A DNA stretch of 14,344 bases from Burkholderiales bacterium (GTDB lineage: Bacteria > Pseudomonadota > Gammaproteobacteria > Burkholderiales > Burkholderiaceae_C). Location of the stretch: the NCBI GenBank assembly GCA_947450745.1, contig CANFYD010000035.1, forward strand, positions 1 through 14,344, in the 5' to 3' direction. The position numbers and the translations under genes are program-made. Below the pieces are notes generated by a model, which was not told where the DNA came from, searched no databases, and saw nothing but the letters and a program-made list of their open reading frames with translations. Below, one piece after another: positions 7,173-14,344 of the stretch (positions within the stretch are counted from its first letter, which is position 1; each line of letters starts with the position of its first letter).

Positions 7173-8492
7173 ATGATGCCCACCAATCTTGAAGAATGGC
7201 TCGCCCATTGCGAGCGTCTGCACCCGAAGACGATAGACATGACTCTGGAGCGGGTCATCGCGGTGCGCGACCGCCTGGGATTGCGCTTTGAGGCACCGGT
7301 CGTCATCGTGGCCGGCACCAACGGCAAGGGCTCGACCTGCGCGATGCTGGAGTCGATTGCGCTGCAAAACGGCTACAAGGTCGGGCTTTATATCAAGCCG
7401 CACTTGGTGCATTTTCAAGAGCGTTGCCGGGTCGGCGGTGTGCCGGTGGAGGCGGCGTCTTTGCTGCCGCATTTCGAGGCCATCGAAGCGGCACGTGGCG
7501 ATCTGACGCTGAGCTATTTTGAGTTCACCACGCTGGCCATCATGTTGCGCTTGGCCGCCGAGCCGCTGGATTTGGTGATCTTGGAGGTCGGTTTGGGCGG
7601 AAGGCTTGATGCCGTCAATGTCATCGATGCCGATTGCGCGGTGATCACCAGCATCGACATCGACCACACCGAATATCTGGGCACGGACCGCGAAGCGATC
7701 GGCCGCGAGAAGGCCGGCATCATGCGGGCCGGCCGCCCGGTCGTGGTCAGCGACCCGATGCCGCCCGCCAGCTTGGCTGCGAGAGCGGCCGAGATTGGTG
7801 CCGACATGCGGCTGCTAGGGCGCGACTTCACCTACAGCGGCGACCGTCAGCAATGGCAGTGGACCGGGCGGACGCGGCGTTTCAGCGGCTTGGCTTATCC
7901 CGCACTGCGCGGCGTCAACCAGTTGCTCAACGCGGCCGGCGTGCTGGCGGTGTTCGAGCTGCTCTATCAGCGCTTGCCGATCAGTGCGCAAGCGGTGCGC
8001 GTGGGTTTGGCCATGGTCGAGTTGCCGGGGCGCTTCCAGGTGGTGGCGGGTCAACCGGCGCTGGTGTTGGACGTTGCGCACAACCCCCACGCGGTGTCGG
8101 CGCTGGCCCAGAATCTGGATCAGATGGGGTTTTTCCCGCGCACTCATGCGGTTTTTGGTGCGATGGCCGATAAAGACTTGGCGGCCATCATGCAGCGGAT
8201 GTCGCACTTGGTCGACAACTGGCATTTTTGCGATCTCGACATGCCGCGCGCCGCTAAAGCCAGTGCTTTGGCCGAACAGTTCGAACAGTTGCGCGCCAGT
8301 GGCAGCTTGAAGTTGTTGGCGCCCGTCGCGCTGTTCCAACATCCCAACCCGCAAGCAGCGCTGGCCGCAGCGGCGGCGGCGTCCGACCCCGCTGATAGAA
8401 TTCTGGTCTTTGGTTCCTTCTACACCGTAGGTGGTGTTTTGAAGGATGGTGTGCCGCGTTTACAAGCCGGACAGCCGCCAAAAGCCGAATAA
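7173..8492 (+). CDS. folC: Bifunctional folylpolyglutamate synthase / dihydrofolate synthase
   Basis: FolC adds L-glutamate to dihydropteroate and then builds folate polyglutamate tails, using ATP. The 439 residues fit the Mur-ligase-like family. Motifs: LHPKTIDMTLERV (16-28), P-loop VAGTNGKGS (46-54), the folate-loop region IKPHLVHFQERCRVGG (usual SPHL is KPHL here, a variant I recall in some Burkholderiales), FEFTT, LEVGLGGRLDAVN, TSIDIDHTEYLG, EKAGIMRAGRPV with the usual carbamylated-lysine context, and the C-terminal LDVAHNPHA and GAMADKD. ATG 7173 and ATG 7176 are adjacent; either gives the expected N-terminus. Neither has a Shine-Dalgarno, because a hairpin with a T run occupies the leader. 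The stop is followed by 72 nt before the SPOR gene. Confidence 0.97.
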   Translation: MMPTNLEEWLAHCERLHPKTIDMTLERVIAVRDRLGLRFEAPVVIVAGTNGKGSTCAMLESIALQNGYKVGLYIKPHLVHFQERCRVGGVPVEAASLLPHFEAIEAARGDLTLSYFEFTTLAIMLRLAAEPLDLVILEVGLGGRLDAVNVIDADCAVITSIDIDHTEYLGTDREAIGREKAGIMRAGRPVVVSDPMPPASLAARAAEIGADMRLLGRDFTYSGDRQQWQWTGRTRRFSGLAYPALRGVNQLLNAAGVLAVFELLYQRLPISAQAVRVGLAMVELPGRFQVVAGQPALVLDVAHNPHAVSALAQNLDQMGFFPRTHAVFGAMADKDLAAIMQRMSHLVDNWHFCDLDMPRAAKASALAEQFEQLRASGSLKLLAPVALFQHPNPQAALAAAAAASDPADRILVFGSFYTVGGVLKDGVPRLQAGQPPKAE

Positions 8493-8564
8493 TCCCCCGC
8501 CTTTTTCCCCCTCCCTTGTTTTCATATGCGGGCTGTCTTTTGAGTCCCTTCACTCTTGGCGTTC

Positions 8565-9455
8565 ATGGGTTTGCTGTCATTTTTTAAACGAGGGGCTGCC
8601 GCAGCGGTTGCACCTGCCGCCAAGCCTGTTGCGGATATGGCTGATGCTGTGCAGGTATTGCGCGTGCGCGCTCGCCATCGTCTGATCGGCGCAGCAGTCC
8701 TGGTGGCCTTGGGTGTGATCGGGTTTCCGCTCGTTTTCGAGACTCAGCCCAGGCCGATTCCGGTCGATTTGCCGATCGACATTCCTCGCAAGGATGCGGC
8801 TGGAGCGGCGCTCGTCATTCCTGCGCCGTTGCCCAGTTACCCGCCGCTGGCGCTGCTTGAGCCGGGGGAAGAGGTGGTGAAGCCCTCGGCGCCACCTGCG
8901 GCTGTGGTGCCGGTGCCGATGCCCGCAGCGGTGCTGGCTGAGAAGCCGAAGCCTGCGCTGATCGACAAGCCGCCCGAAAAAGCGCCAGAAAAGTCAGCTG
9001 AAAAGCCAGCTGAAAAGACGCCGGAAAAACCTGTCGCGAAGCCCGTCGTGAAACCCGCCCTACAAGCCGTCGAGCGTCCTGCGGAGCGTGTGGTCGAGCG
9101 GTCGGCCGAGAAGCCGCCAGAGAAGCTTCCGGAAAAACGCGTCGAAAAACAGTCCAGCCCGGAGGCTGACCGAGTGCAGGCCTTGTTGGAAGGTAAACCG
9201 CCCGACAAAAAGGCGGCCGACACCGCCGTGCGCTTCATCTTGCAGGTGGGTGCTTATGCCGACAGCAAGGCTGCGCAGGATGCCCGGACTAAAGTGGAAA
9301 AGCTGGGACTGAAAACTTATATCCAAGCGGTGGAAACGGCCGATGGTCGGCGCATTCGGGTTCGGGTGGGGCCGTTTGCCAGCCGAGACGAGGCGGACAA
9401 GGCGGCCGGCAAGCTGCGCGGCAGTGGTTTATCCACCGTGGTCTTGACGCTTTGA
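8565..9455 (+). CDS. Membrane-anchored SPOR-domain protein (DedD-like)
   Basis: SPOR domains bind denuded septal peptidoglycan glycans, and DedD-type proteins act at the division septum. From ATG 8565 the product is 296 residues: a short cytoplasmic N-terminus, one membrane segment (about 40-58, LIGAAVLVALGVIGF), a long Pro/Lys/Glu linker with repeated EKP units (about 125-200), and a C-terminal SPOR domain (about 222-296) with FILQVGAYAD, RIRVRVGPFASRDEA and LSTVVLTL. The type II topology and length resemble DedD, and this locus (folC–SPOR–cvpA–purF) is where dedD sits in proteobacteria. In-frame TTG 8556 is an alternative start. Neither start has a clear ribosome-binding site, and the upstream leader is pyrimidine-rich. 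Family assignment is firm, orthology to DedD likely. Confidence 0.92.
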   Translation: MGLLSFFKRGAAAAVAPAAKPVADMADAVQVLRVRARHRLIGAAVLVALGVIGFPLVFETQPRPIPVDLPIDIPRKDAAGAALVIPAPLPSYPPLALLEPGEEVVKPSAPPAAVVPVPMPAAVLAEKPKPALIDKPPEKAPEKSAEKPAEKTPEKPVAKPVVKPALQAVERPAERVVERSAEKPPEKLPEKRVEKQSSPEADRVQALLEGKPPDKKAADTAVRFILQVGAYADSKAAQDARTKVEKLGLKTYIQAVETADGRRIRVRVGPFASRDEADKAAGKLRGSGLSTVVLTL

Positions 9456-9482
9456 ATCGGCTTGGCGGCTGACCCGGAGCAG

Positions 9483-9983
9483 ATGACTTTGGCCATCAGC
9501 TGGGTTGACCTGCTGTTGCTGGGCATGCTGGCGGGCTCGGTGCTAGTGGGCTTGTGGCGCGGCTTGGTGTTCGAGCTGTTGTCGATTGCGGGGTGGTTGG
9601 TGGCGTATTGGGGGGCGCCTCATCTGGCGCCGACCTTGCAGGCCTGGTTGCCGCAAGAGCGGCTGGGGCCTAGCCTCTTGCACGCAGCCGGTTTGGTACT
9701 CGCTTTCATCTTGATTTTGCTGGCTTGGGGCTTGGCCGCCAAATTGCTGAGGGCCCTGATTCACGCTTCACCGTTGAGCATTCTGGACCGTTTGGCAGGG
9801 GCCGGTTTTGGCCTACTGCGCGGTGCACTGCTGGGGATTTTGTTGGTAGTGGTGGTGAATATGACTCCGCTCGCCGCCATGGATGCATGGCAGAACTCGC
9901 AAGGGGTACCGCATTTGCAGCAGTTGTTGCTGAGCTTGCGACCGTTGCTGCCAGTTGAGATTTCTAAAATGATTCCGGCCTGA
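9483..9983 (+). CDS. cvpA: CvpA family inner-membrane protein
   Basis: CvpA is a small polytopic inner-membrane protein named for its role in colicin V export in E. coli and since linked to envelope stress and bile resistance; its molecular activity is not settled. From ATG 9483 it is 166 residues, close to E. coli CvpA (162), with four hydrophobic segments at about 8-24, 28-46, 64-88 and 105-126. The family signature is visible as WRGLVFELLS (25-34) and LDRLAGAGFGLLRG (101-114). A GGAG lies only 3 nt upstream of the ATG, a tight spacing; in-frame TTG 9462 is an alternative start. It lies directly before purF, as in E. coli. Its stop codon is inside a perfect hairpin. Confidence 0.93.
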   Translation: MTLAISWVDLLLLGMLAGSVLVGLWRGLVFELLSIAGWLVAYWGAPHLAPTLQAWLPQERLGPSLLHAAGLVLAFILILLAWGLAAKLLRALIHASPLSILDRLAGAGFGLLRGALLGILLVVVVNMTPLAAMDAWQNSQGVPHLQQLLLSLRPLLPVEISKMIPA

Positions 9984-10000
9984 GCTTTTTTGCTCAGGCC
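9977..10000 (+). promoter_or_regulatory. Perfect 9-bp hairpin with T6 loop spanning the cvpA stop
   Basis: ggcctgagc (9977-9985) pairs perfectly with gctcaggcc (9992-10000) around a loop of six T. The cvpA TGA (9981-9983) lies in the left arm. The following ttctta is a poor T tract, so it is a weak terminator, mRNA processing or stability element rather than a strong stop. It lies 26 nt before purF. Confidence 0.5.
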
Positions 10001-10026
10001 TTCTTAAGTTTGAACAAGGAAAAGCC

Positions 10027-11541
10027 ATGTGTGGCATCGTCGGCGTGATTTCTCGCTCTCCGGTCAATCAGCTCATTTACGACGCCTTGCTGCTGTTGCA
10101 GCACCGCGGTCAGGATGCTGCTGGCATCGTCACCATGCAGGGCAACAAGTGCTTCATGCACAAGGCGCGCGGCATGGTGAAAGATGTGTTCCGTACCCGA
10201 AACATGCGGGCGTTGCCGGGCACGATTGGCCTCGGCCAAGTGCGCTACCCGACCGCCGGCAATGCTTACAGCGAAGAAGAGGCCCAGCCTTTTTACGTCA
10301 ATGCACCATTCGGCTTGGTGCTGGTGCACAACGGCAATCTGACCAATGCGCAGGCATTGAAACAAGAGTTGTTCGATGTGGACCGCCGTCACATCAACAC
10401 CGAGAGCGACACCGAAGTGCTGCTTAATGTGCTGGCGCATGAGCTGGAGTTGGCGGCGCGCGATTTGCCGCTCAGCGAAGAAGAGATCTTCAAGGCCGTG
10501 CGCGCGGTGCAAAAGCGCATCAAGGGCTCTTACGCGGTGATCGCCCTGATTGCTGGCCACGGCCTGCTGGCTTTCCGCGATCCATTCGGTATCCGCCCCT
10601 TGTGTTTCGGCCAGGCCGCTTCCGGTGAATACATGCTGGCCAGTGAAAGCGTGGCGCTGGAAGGCACCGGCCATCAGTTGATCCGCGACGTCGCCCCCGG
10701 CGAAGCGGTCTTCATCGACATGAGCGGCAAGCTTCATAGCCAGCAATGCGCGGACAACCCGCAGCTTTATCCCTGCATGTTCGAGTTTGTCTATCTGGCT
10801 CGCCCGGATTCGGTGATGGACGGCATTTCCGTCTACCAAGCGCGTTTGAACCTGGGTGAAACGCTGGCGCAGCGGGTGATTTCGACCATGCCGCCGACCG
10901 ACATCGACGTGGTGATTCCCATCCCTGAGTCGAGCCGCCCTTCGGCGATGCAATTGGCGCACCGCATCGGCAAGCCCTACCGCGAAGGCTTTGTGAAGAA
11001 CCGCTACGTCGGGCGCACCTTCATCATGCCGGGGCAGGGCGCGCGCAAGAAGAGCGTGCGGCAAAAGCTCAACGCCATCGGCATGGAGTTCAAGAACCGC
11101 AATGTGCTGTTGGTGGACGATTCGATCGTGCGCGGTACCACCTCGAAAGAGATCGTGCAGATGGCGCGTGAAGCCGGCGCCCGCAAGGTCTATCTGGCCT
11201 CGGCAGCGCCACCGGTGCGCTTCCCGAACGTCTACGGCATCGACATGCCTACCAATGAAGAGTTGATTGCCCATAACCGCAGCATCGAAGAAATTCGCCA
11301 GTTCATCGGCGCGGACGCACTGATTTATCAGGATGTGGACGCGATGAAGCGGGTGGTGGCGGCCTTGCGGCCTGGTATCCACGGCTTTGAGGCATCCTGT
11401 TTTGACGGCATCTACATCACCGGCGATGTGACGGCGGCGGATTTCGCCACGATGGAGGCCCAGCGCTTGACGCAGGGTGAAGAGGACGAGGACCCGGCGC
11501 GCAGCCGTCTGGCCCTGCAAAGTGGAACGGAGCAAGGTTGA
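10027..11541 (+). CDS. purF: Amidophosphoribosyltransferase
   Basis: PurF commits PRPP to purine synthesis, moving ammonia from glutamine to PRPP to give 5-phosphoribosylamine. It is a class II glutamine amidotransferase: Cys2 of MCGIVGV becomes the N-terminal nucleophile after Met removal, with LQHRGQDAAGI, GQVRYPTAGNAY and HNGNLTNA forming the glutaminase site. The phosphoribosyltransferase domain has the PRPP loop NVLLVDDSIVRGTT (359-372). At 504 residues it nearly equals the E. coli enzyme. The start is supported by AAGGA at 10016-10020, 6 nt upstream. Only two bases separate its stop from the metZ ATG. The hairpin ahead of it could tune expression relative to cvpA; no PurR-type operator was recognised. 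Confidence 0.98.
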   Translation: MCGIVGVISRSPVNQLIYDALLLLQHRGQDAAGIVTMQGNKCFMHKARGMVKDVFRTRNMRALPGTIGLGQVRYPTAGNAYSEEEAQPFYVNAPFGLVLVHNGNLTNAQALKQELFDVDRRHINTESDTEVLLNVLAHELELAARDLPLSEEEIFKAVRAVQKRIKGSYAVIALIAGHGLLAFRDPFGIRPLCFGQAASGEYMLASESVALEGTGHQLIRDVAPGEAVFIDMSGKLHSQQCADNPQLYPCMFEFVYLARPDSVMDGISVYQARLNLGETLAQRVISTMPPTDIDVVIPIPESSRPSAMQLAHRIGKPYREGFVKNRYVGRTFIMPGQGARKKSVRQKLNAIGMEFKNRNVLLVDDSIVRGTTSKEIVQMAREAGARKVYLASAAPPVRFPNVYGIDMPTNEELIAHNRSIEEIRQFIGADALIYQDVDAMKRVVAALRPGIHGFEASCFDGIYITGDVTAADFATMEAQRLTQGEEDEDPARSRLALQSGTEQG

Positions 11542-11543
11542 TC

Positions 11544-12800
11544 ATGAGTGAAAAAATCAAACTGCCGCGCGTGGCGCTGCCCAGCGATGTGCGGCCCGAC
11601 ACCGTCGCAGTGCGTGAAGGCATGCCGCCGACGCAATGGGGCGAAAACTCCGAAGCGCTGTTTCTGACCAGCAGCTTTGTGCATCCGGACGCCGCCACTG
11701 CCGCCCGCCGCTTCGCCAACGAGGAAGAGGCCTTCGTTTACAGCCGCTTCTCCAACCCGACGGTGATGATGATGGAGCGCCGCTTGGCCGCGATGGAGGG
11801 CACCGAAGCCTGCATCGCCACGTCCTCCGGCATGGCTGCCATCATGTTGCTGGTGATGGGTTTGCTGAAAGCGGGCGACCATGTGGTGTGCTCGCGCTCG
11901 GTGTTCGGCTCGACGATCAAATTGCTGCAAAGCGAGTTTGGCAAGTTCGGTGTGCAGTCGAGCTTTGTTTCGCAGACCGACCTGGGCGAATGGCGTACGG
12001 CAATCAAGCCCAATACCAAGCTGCTGTTCGCCGAAACACCGACCAATCCACTGACCGAGGTCTGCGACATCGCCGCCTTGGCCGAGTTGGCGCACGAGTC
12101 GGGTGCTTTGCTGGCGGTGGACAACTGCTTTGCCACGCCGGCCCTGCAAAAGCCGACCCAGCTGGGGGCGGATTTCATCATCCATTCCGGCACCAAATAT
12201 CTGGACGGCCAAGGCCGCGTGATCGCTGGTGCGCTTTGCGGCACCAGCAAATATGTGGACGAGGTGTTCACTCCGGTGATGCGCAGCGTCGGCATGTCGT
12301 TGTCCCCGTTCAACGCCTGGGTGGTGTTGAAGGGCTTGGAGACCTTGTCGATCCGCATGCAAGCGCAAGGCGGGCGGGCGGCTGAGTTGGCGCTGTGGCT
12401 GGAAGGGCAGCCGCAAATCGAGCGGGTGTTTTACCCCGGCCTCAAATCGCACCCCCAACATGAGTTGGCCATGCGCCAGCAATCGGGGCAGGGCGGCGCG
12501 GTGGTGTCCTTCATCGTCAAAGCTGCCGCTACGGAATCAGCCTCGGCGGATGTCATTGCAGACGCGGCGCGCAAGGCGGCTTTCCATGTGATCGATCAGA
12601 CGCAGATCTGCTCCATCACCGCCAATCTGGGCGACACCAAAACCACCATCACCCATCCGGCCAGCACGTCGCACGGTCGCTTGAGTGAAGCGCAGCGCCA
12701 AGCCGCCGGCATCACCCAGGGCTTGATCCGCGTCGCCATGGGGCTGGACGATCTTGAAGACATCAAGGCCGACCTCGCGCGCGGCCTCAATTCCTTGTGA
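11544..12800 (+). CDS. metZ: O-succinylhomoserine sulfhydrylase
   Basis: MetZ uses PLP to replace the succinyl group of O-succinyl-L-homoserine with sulfide, giving homocysteine in a single step in place of MetB plus MetC. The 418-residue product is a Cys/Met-metabolism PLP enzyme: YSRFSNPT near 67-74, ATSSGMAAI, the ETPTNPL motif, VDNCFATP, and the PLP lysine Lys218 in HSGTKYLDGQGR. The purF–metZ pairing is typical of betaproteobacteria and favours MetZ over MetY or MetB; substrate choice is inferred from family and context. In-frame TTG 11538 overlaps the purF stop, but ATG 11544 has CAAGG 6 nt upstream and is preferred. gltX follows after 10 nt. Confidence 0.95.
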   Translation: MSEKIKLPRVALPSDVRPDTVAVREGMPPTQWGENSEALFLTSSFVHPDAATAARRFANEEEAFVYSRFSNPTVMMMERRLAAMEGTEACIATSSGMAAIMLLVMGLLKAGDHVVCSRSVFGSTIKLLQSEFGKFGVQSSFVSQTDLGEWRTAIKPNTKLLFAETPTNPLTEVCDIAALAELAHESGALLAVDNCFATPALQKPTQLGADFIIHSGTKYLDGQGRVIAGALCGTSKYVDEVFTPVMRSVGMSLSPFNAWVVLKGLETLSIRMQAQGGRAAELALWLEGQPQIERVFYPGLKSHPQHELAMRQQSGQGGAVVSFIVKAAATESASADVIADAARKAAFHVIDQTQICSITANLGDTKTTITHPASTSHGRLSEAQRQAAGITQGLIRVAMGLDDLEDIKADLARGLNSL

Positions 12801-12810
12801 GCACTGATCG

Positions 12811-14211
12811 ATGAGCCAGAAAATCCGCACCCGCATCGCCCCGTCGCCGACCGGCTTTTTGCATTTGGGCACGGCCCGCACCGCACTGTTTTCCTGGGCC
12901 TATGCCCGCCATTTCGGCGGTGAGTTTGTGCTGCGTATCGAAGACACCGATGTGGCCCGCTCGACCCAGGATTCCGTCGACCAGATCCTGGCATCGATGC
13001 AATGGCTGGGCTTGGACTTTGATGAAGGCCCGATCTATCAGATGCAGCGCCTGGAGCGCTATGCCGCCGTCGTCGATCAATTGATTCTTGAGGGCAAGGC
13101 CTACCGCTGCTACTGCTCGCCGGCCGAGCTGGACGATATGCGTGAAGCGCAGCGCGCGCGGGGTGAAAAAACCCATTACGACGGCCGCTGGCGTCCGGAG
13201 CCGGGCAAGGTCTTGCCCGCGCCGTCCGACGCCGTGCAACCGGTCGTGCGTTTCAAGAACCCGTTGGACGGCGATGTGACGTGGGACGACGTGGTTAAAG
13301 GTCCGATCACGATCAACAACCGCGAGATCGACGACCTGATCATTGTTCGGCCCGACGGTGTGCCCACCTACAACTTCTGCGTGGTGGTGGACGACTGGGA
13401 CATGAAGATCAGCCACGTGTTCCGCGGTGACGAACATGTCAACAACACGCCGTGGCAGATCAATATCTTCAACGCGCTTGGCGCGCCGTTGCCACAGTTC
13501 GGCCATGTGCCGGTGATCCTGGGTGACGACGGCCAAAAATTGTCCAAGCGGCGCGGCGCGGTCAGCGTGACGGCCTACGAGGAAGCCGGCTATTTGCCAG
13601 AGGCGATGCTGAACTATTTGTCCCGCCTGGGCTGGAGCCATGGCGACGAGGAATTGTTCTCGCGCGAGCAATTGGTGTCCTGGTTTGATGGCAGCCACCT
13701 CAGCAAGAGCCCGGCCCAATGGGATCCGGCCAAGCTGGAGTGGGTCAACAGCCAATACATCAAGCAAGCGGACGACGCTCGTTTGGCTGCGCTTGTGGCG
13801 GCGCAACTGACCGGGCGCGGCATTGTGCTGGATGCCGTCGCCGTGGCTGCTTTGCCTGCCATGTGCGCACTGTTCAAGGACCGTTGCGCCACCACGGTGG
13901 CTTTGGCCGACTGGTTGGTGATGTATTTCGCGCCTGTCGTGCCCAAAACCGAGGACTTGGCTGCGCACCTGACTGACGCCGTGAAACCCGCCTTGTTGGC
14001 GCTGGCCGACAGCTTTGCCGGCATCGAGTGGAACAAGGCTGCCATCCAGGCGGCGATCAAAGAAGTCATCGCCGCCCATGGCTTGAAAATGCCTTTGTTG
14101 GCCATGCCTGTGCGTGCTTTGGTCTGCGGCCGCGTACAAACTCCTGCGGTCGACGCGGTGCTTGAACTGTTCACGAAAGAAATTGTGATCAAACGCTTGC
14201 GCTCCCTTTGA
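12811..14211 (+). CDS. gltX: Glutamyl-tRNA synthetase
   Basis: GltX charges tRNA-Glu with glutamate; it is a class Ib enzyme. The 466 residues begin with APSPTGFLHLGTART, containing the HIGH-type motif HLGT (18-21). The KMSKS-type motif is KLSKR (243-247) in DDGQKLSKRRGAVS. VLRIEDTD and FRGDEHVNNT are also present. In E. coli GluRS a zinc site uses Cys98, Cys100, Cys125 and His127. Here Cys100 and Cys102 remain, but the second pair is replaced (Trp127 and Pro129 in YDGRWRP), so zinc is probably not bound; I believe this is usual in betaproteobacteria. The start lies 10 nt after metZ with a weak ribosome-binding site. No terminator was seen after the stop. Confidence 0.97.
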   Translation: MSQKIRTRIAPSPTGFLHLGTARTALFSWAYARHFGGEFVLRIEDTDVARSTQDSVDQILASMQWLGLDFDEGPIYQMQRLERYAAVVDQLILEGKAYRCYCSPAELDDMREAQRARGEKTHYDGRWRPEPGKVLPAPSDAVQPVVRFKNPLDGDVTWDDVVKGPITINNREIDDLIIVRPDGVPTYNFCVVVDDWDMKISHVFRGDEHVNNTPWQINIFNALGAPLPQFGHVPVILGDDGQKLSKRRGAVSVTAYEEAGYLPEAMLNYLSRLGWSHGDEELFSREQLVSWFDGSHLSKSPAQWDPAKLEWVNSQYIKQADDARLAALVAAQLTGRGIVLDAVAVAALPAMCALFKDRCATTVALADWLVMYFAPVVPKTEDLAAHLTDAVKPALLALADSFAGIEWNKAAIQAAIKEVIAAHGLKMPLLAMPVRALVCGRVQTPAVDAVLELFTKEIVIKRLRSL

Positions 14212-14226
14212 AATTCATCCTATAAT
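14197..14226 (+). promoter_or_regulatory. Candidate sigma-70 promoter at the end of gltX
   Basis: A perfect -10 hexamer TATAAT (14221-14226) lies 18 nt after TTGCGC (14197-14202), which matches only the TTG of a -35 box. The -35 lies inside the last codons of gltX. Transcription would start near 14233 and run out of the window towards an unseen gene. Confidence 0.5.
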
Positions 14227-14232
14227 CTGCCT

Positions 14233-14344
14233 CTTGCTTGAACGGCATGATTCACACGGCAGTCAAAAAAAGCTAAAAACCGGGTGAGTAGATTTAAAAA
14301 TCTGCTGCATGCTTAGGTAGTTTGATTGACGGTTTAGTGAGTAG
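14233..14344 (+). other. A+T-richer leader after gltX with A-tracts, a dyad and short direct repeats
   Basis: No ORF or tRNA is recognisable. A-tracts lie at 14265-14271, 14275-14279 and 14296-14300. A dyad pairs agtagattt (14287-14295) with aaatctgct (14298-14306), with one T·G. The octamer gtgagtag occurs at 14284-14291 and again at 14337-14344, at the window edge. Function is unknown; it may be the 5' leader or upstream region of the next gene. Confidence 0.4.

Noticed and set aside
9994..11535. 513-codon open frame on the minus strand opposite purF
   Set aside because: It mirrors purF almost exactly, the product is His/Arg/Gln-rich with no family motif, and long antisense frames are expected in high-G+C coding DNA.
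11538..11543. TTG 11538 as the metZ start
   Set aside because: ATG 11544 has a properly spaced CAAGG; TTG would have almost none.
12787..14139. 450-codon open frame on the minus strand opposite gltX
   Set aside because: Same artefact: low-quality composition and full overlap with a well-supported GluRS gene.
14212..14344. A tRNA gene after gltX
   Set aside because: No cloverleaf, T-arm consensus or CCA end could be found in the 133 bases, although a tRNA or gene may begin beyond the edge.
1..14344. CRISPR array, insertion sequence, toxin–antitoxin or defence genes
   Set aside because: No regularly spaced repeats, transposase motifs or unexplained ORFs of suitable size; nearly all bases belong to recognised housekeeping genes.

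Overview
The window is a stretch of ordinary, densely packed chromosome from a high-G+C Gram-negative bacterium (about 60% by eye). The gene order fimV–truA–trpF–trpB–trpA–accD–folC–SPOR protein–cvpA–purF–metZ, all on the + strand, is a well-known betaproteobacterial arrangement. The split trp operon (trpFBA without trpEGDC) and the GluRS with the GRWRPEPGK motif also fit that class. I cannot place it in a genus. No mobile-element gene, CRISPR array, tRNA, rRNA or defence-like gene is visible.

Layout. Positions 1-2396 hold the 3' part of fimV (LysM-like domain, one membrane segment, TPR-like segment, acidic FDL-motif region, C-terminal FimV motif), closed by a strong intrinsic terminator (2413-2445). 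Then follow truA (2474-3274), trpF (overlapping truA by ATGA), trpB (11 nt gap, with a C-terminal tail of about 35 residues), trpA (overlapping trpB by ATGA) and accD (6099-6968). The accD–folC gap (6969-7172) is the only sizeable one. It holds a palindrome of about 141 bp, then a 12-bp hairpin with a T5 run ending 7 nt before the folC start. After folC (7173-8492) come a membrane-anchored SPOR protein (8565-9455), cvpA (9483-9983), purF (10027-11541), metZ (11544-12800) and gltX (12811-14211). The last 133 bases are A+T-richer, with a consensus -10 box, A-tracts and a short dyad but no gene.

How the genes work together. truA and gltX serve tRNA modification and charging. trpF, trpB and trpA carry out three of the last four steps of tryptophan synthesis (phosphoribosylanthranilate isomerase, then tryptophan synthase beta and alpha). 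accD feeds fatty-acid synthesis and folC folate polyglutamylation. purF commits PRPP to purines and metZ makes homocysteine for methionine. FimV, the SPOR protein and CvpA act at the inner membrane or cell wall. The tight spacing and overlaps suggest cotranscription of truA to accD and of folC to gltX, with possible control at the accD–folC and cvpA–purF junctions.

I found no previously undescribed multi-gene system. The items most worth checking are non-coding: the accD–folC palindrome, the hairpin over the folC leader, the cvpA-stop hairpin with a T6 loop, the trpB tail and the leader after gltX.
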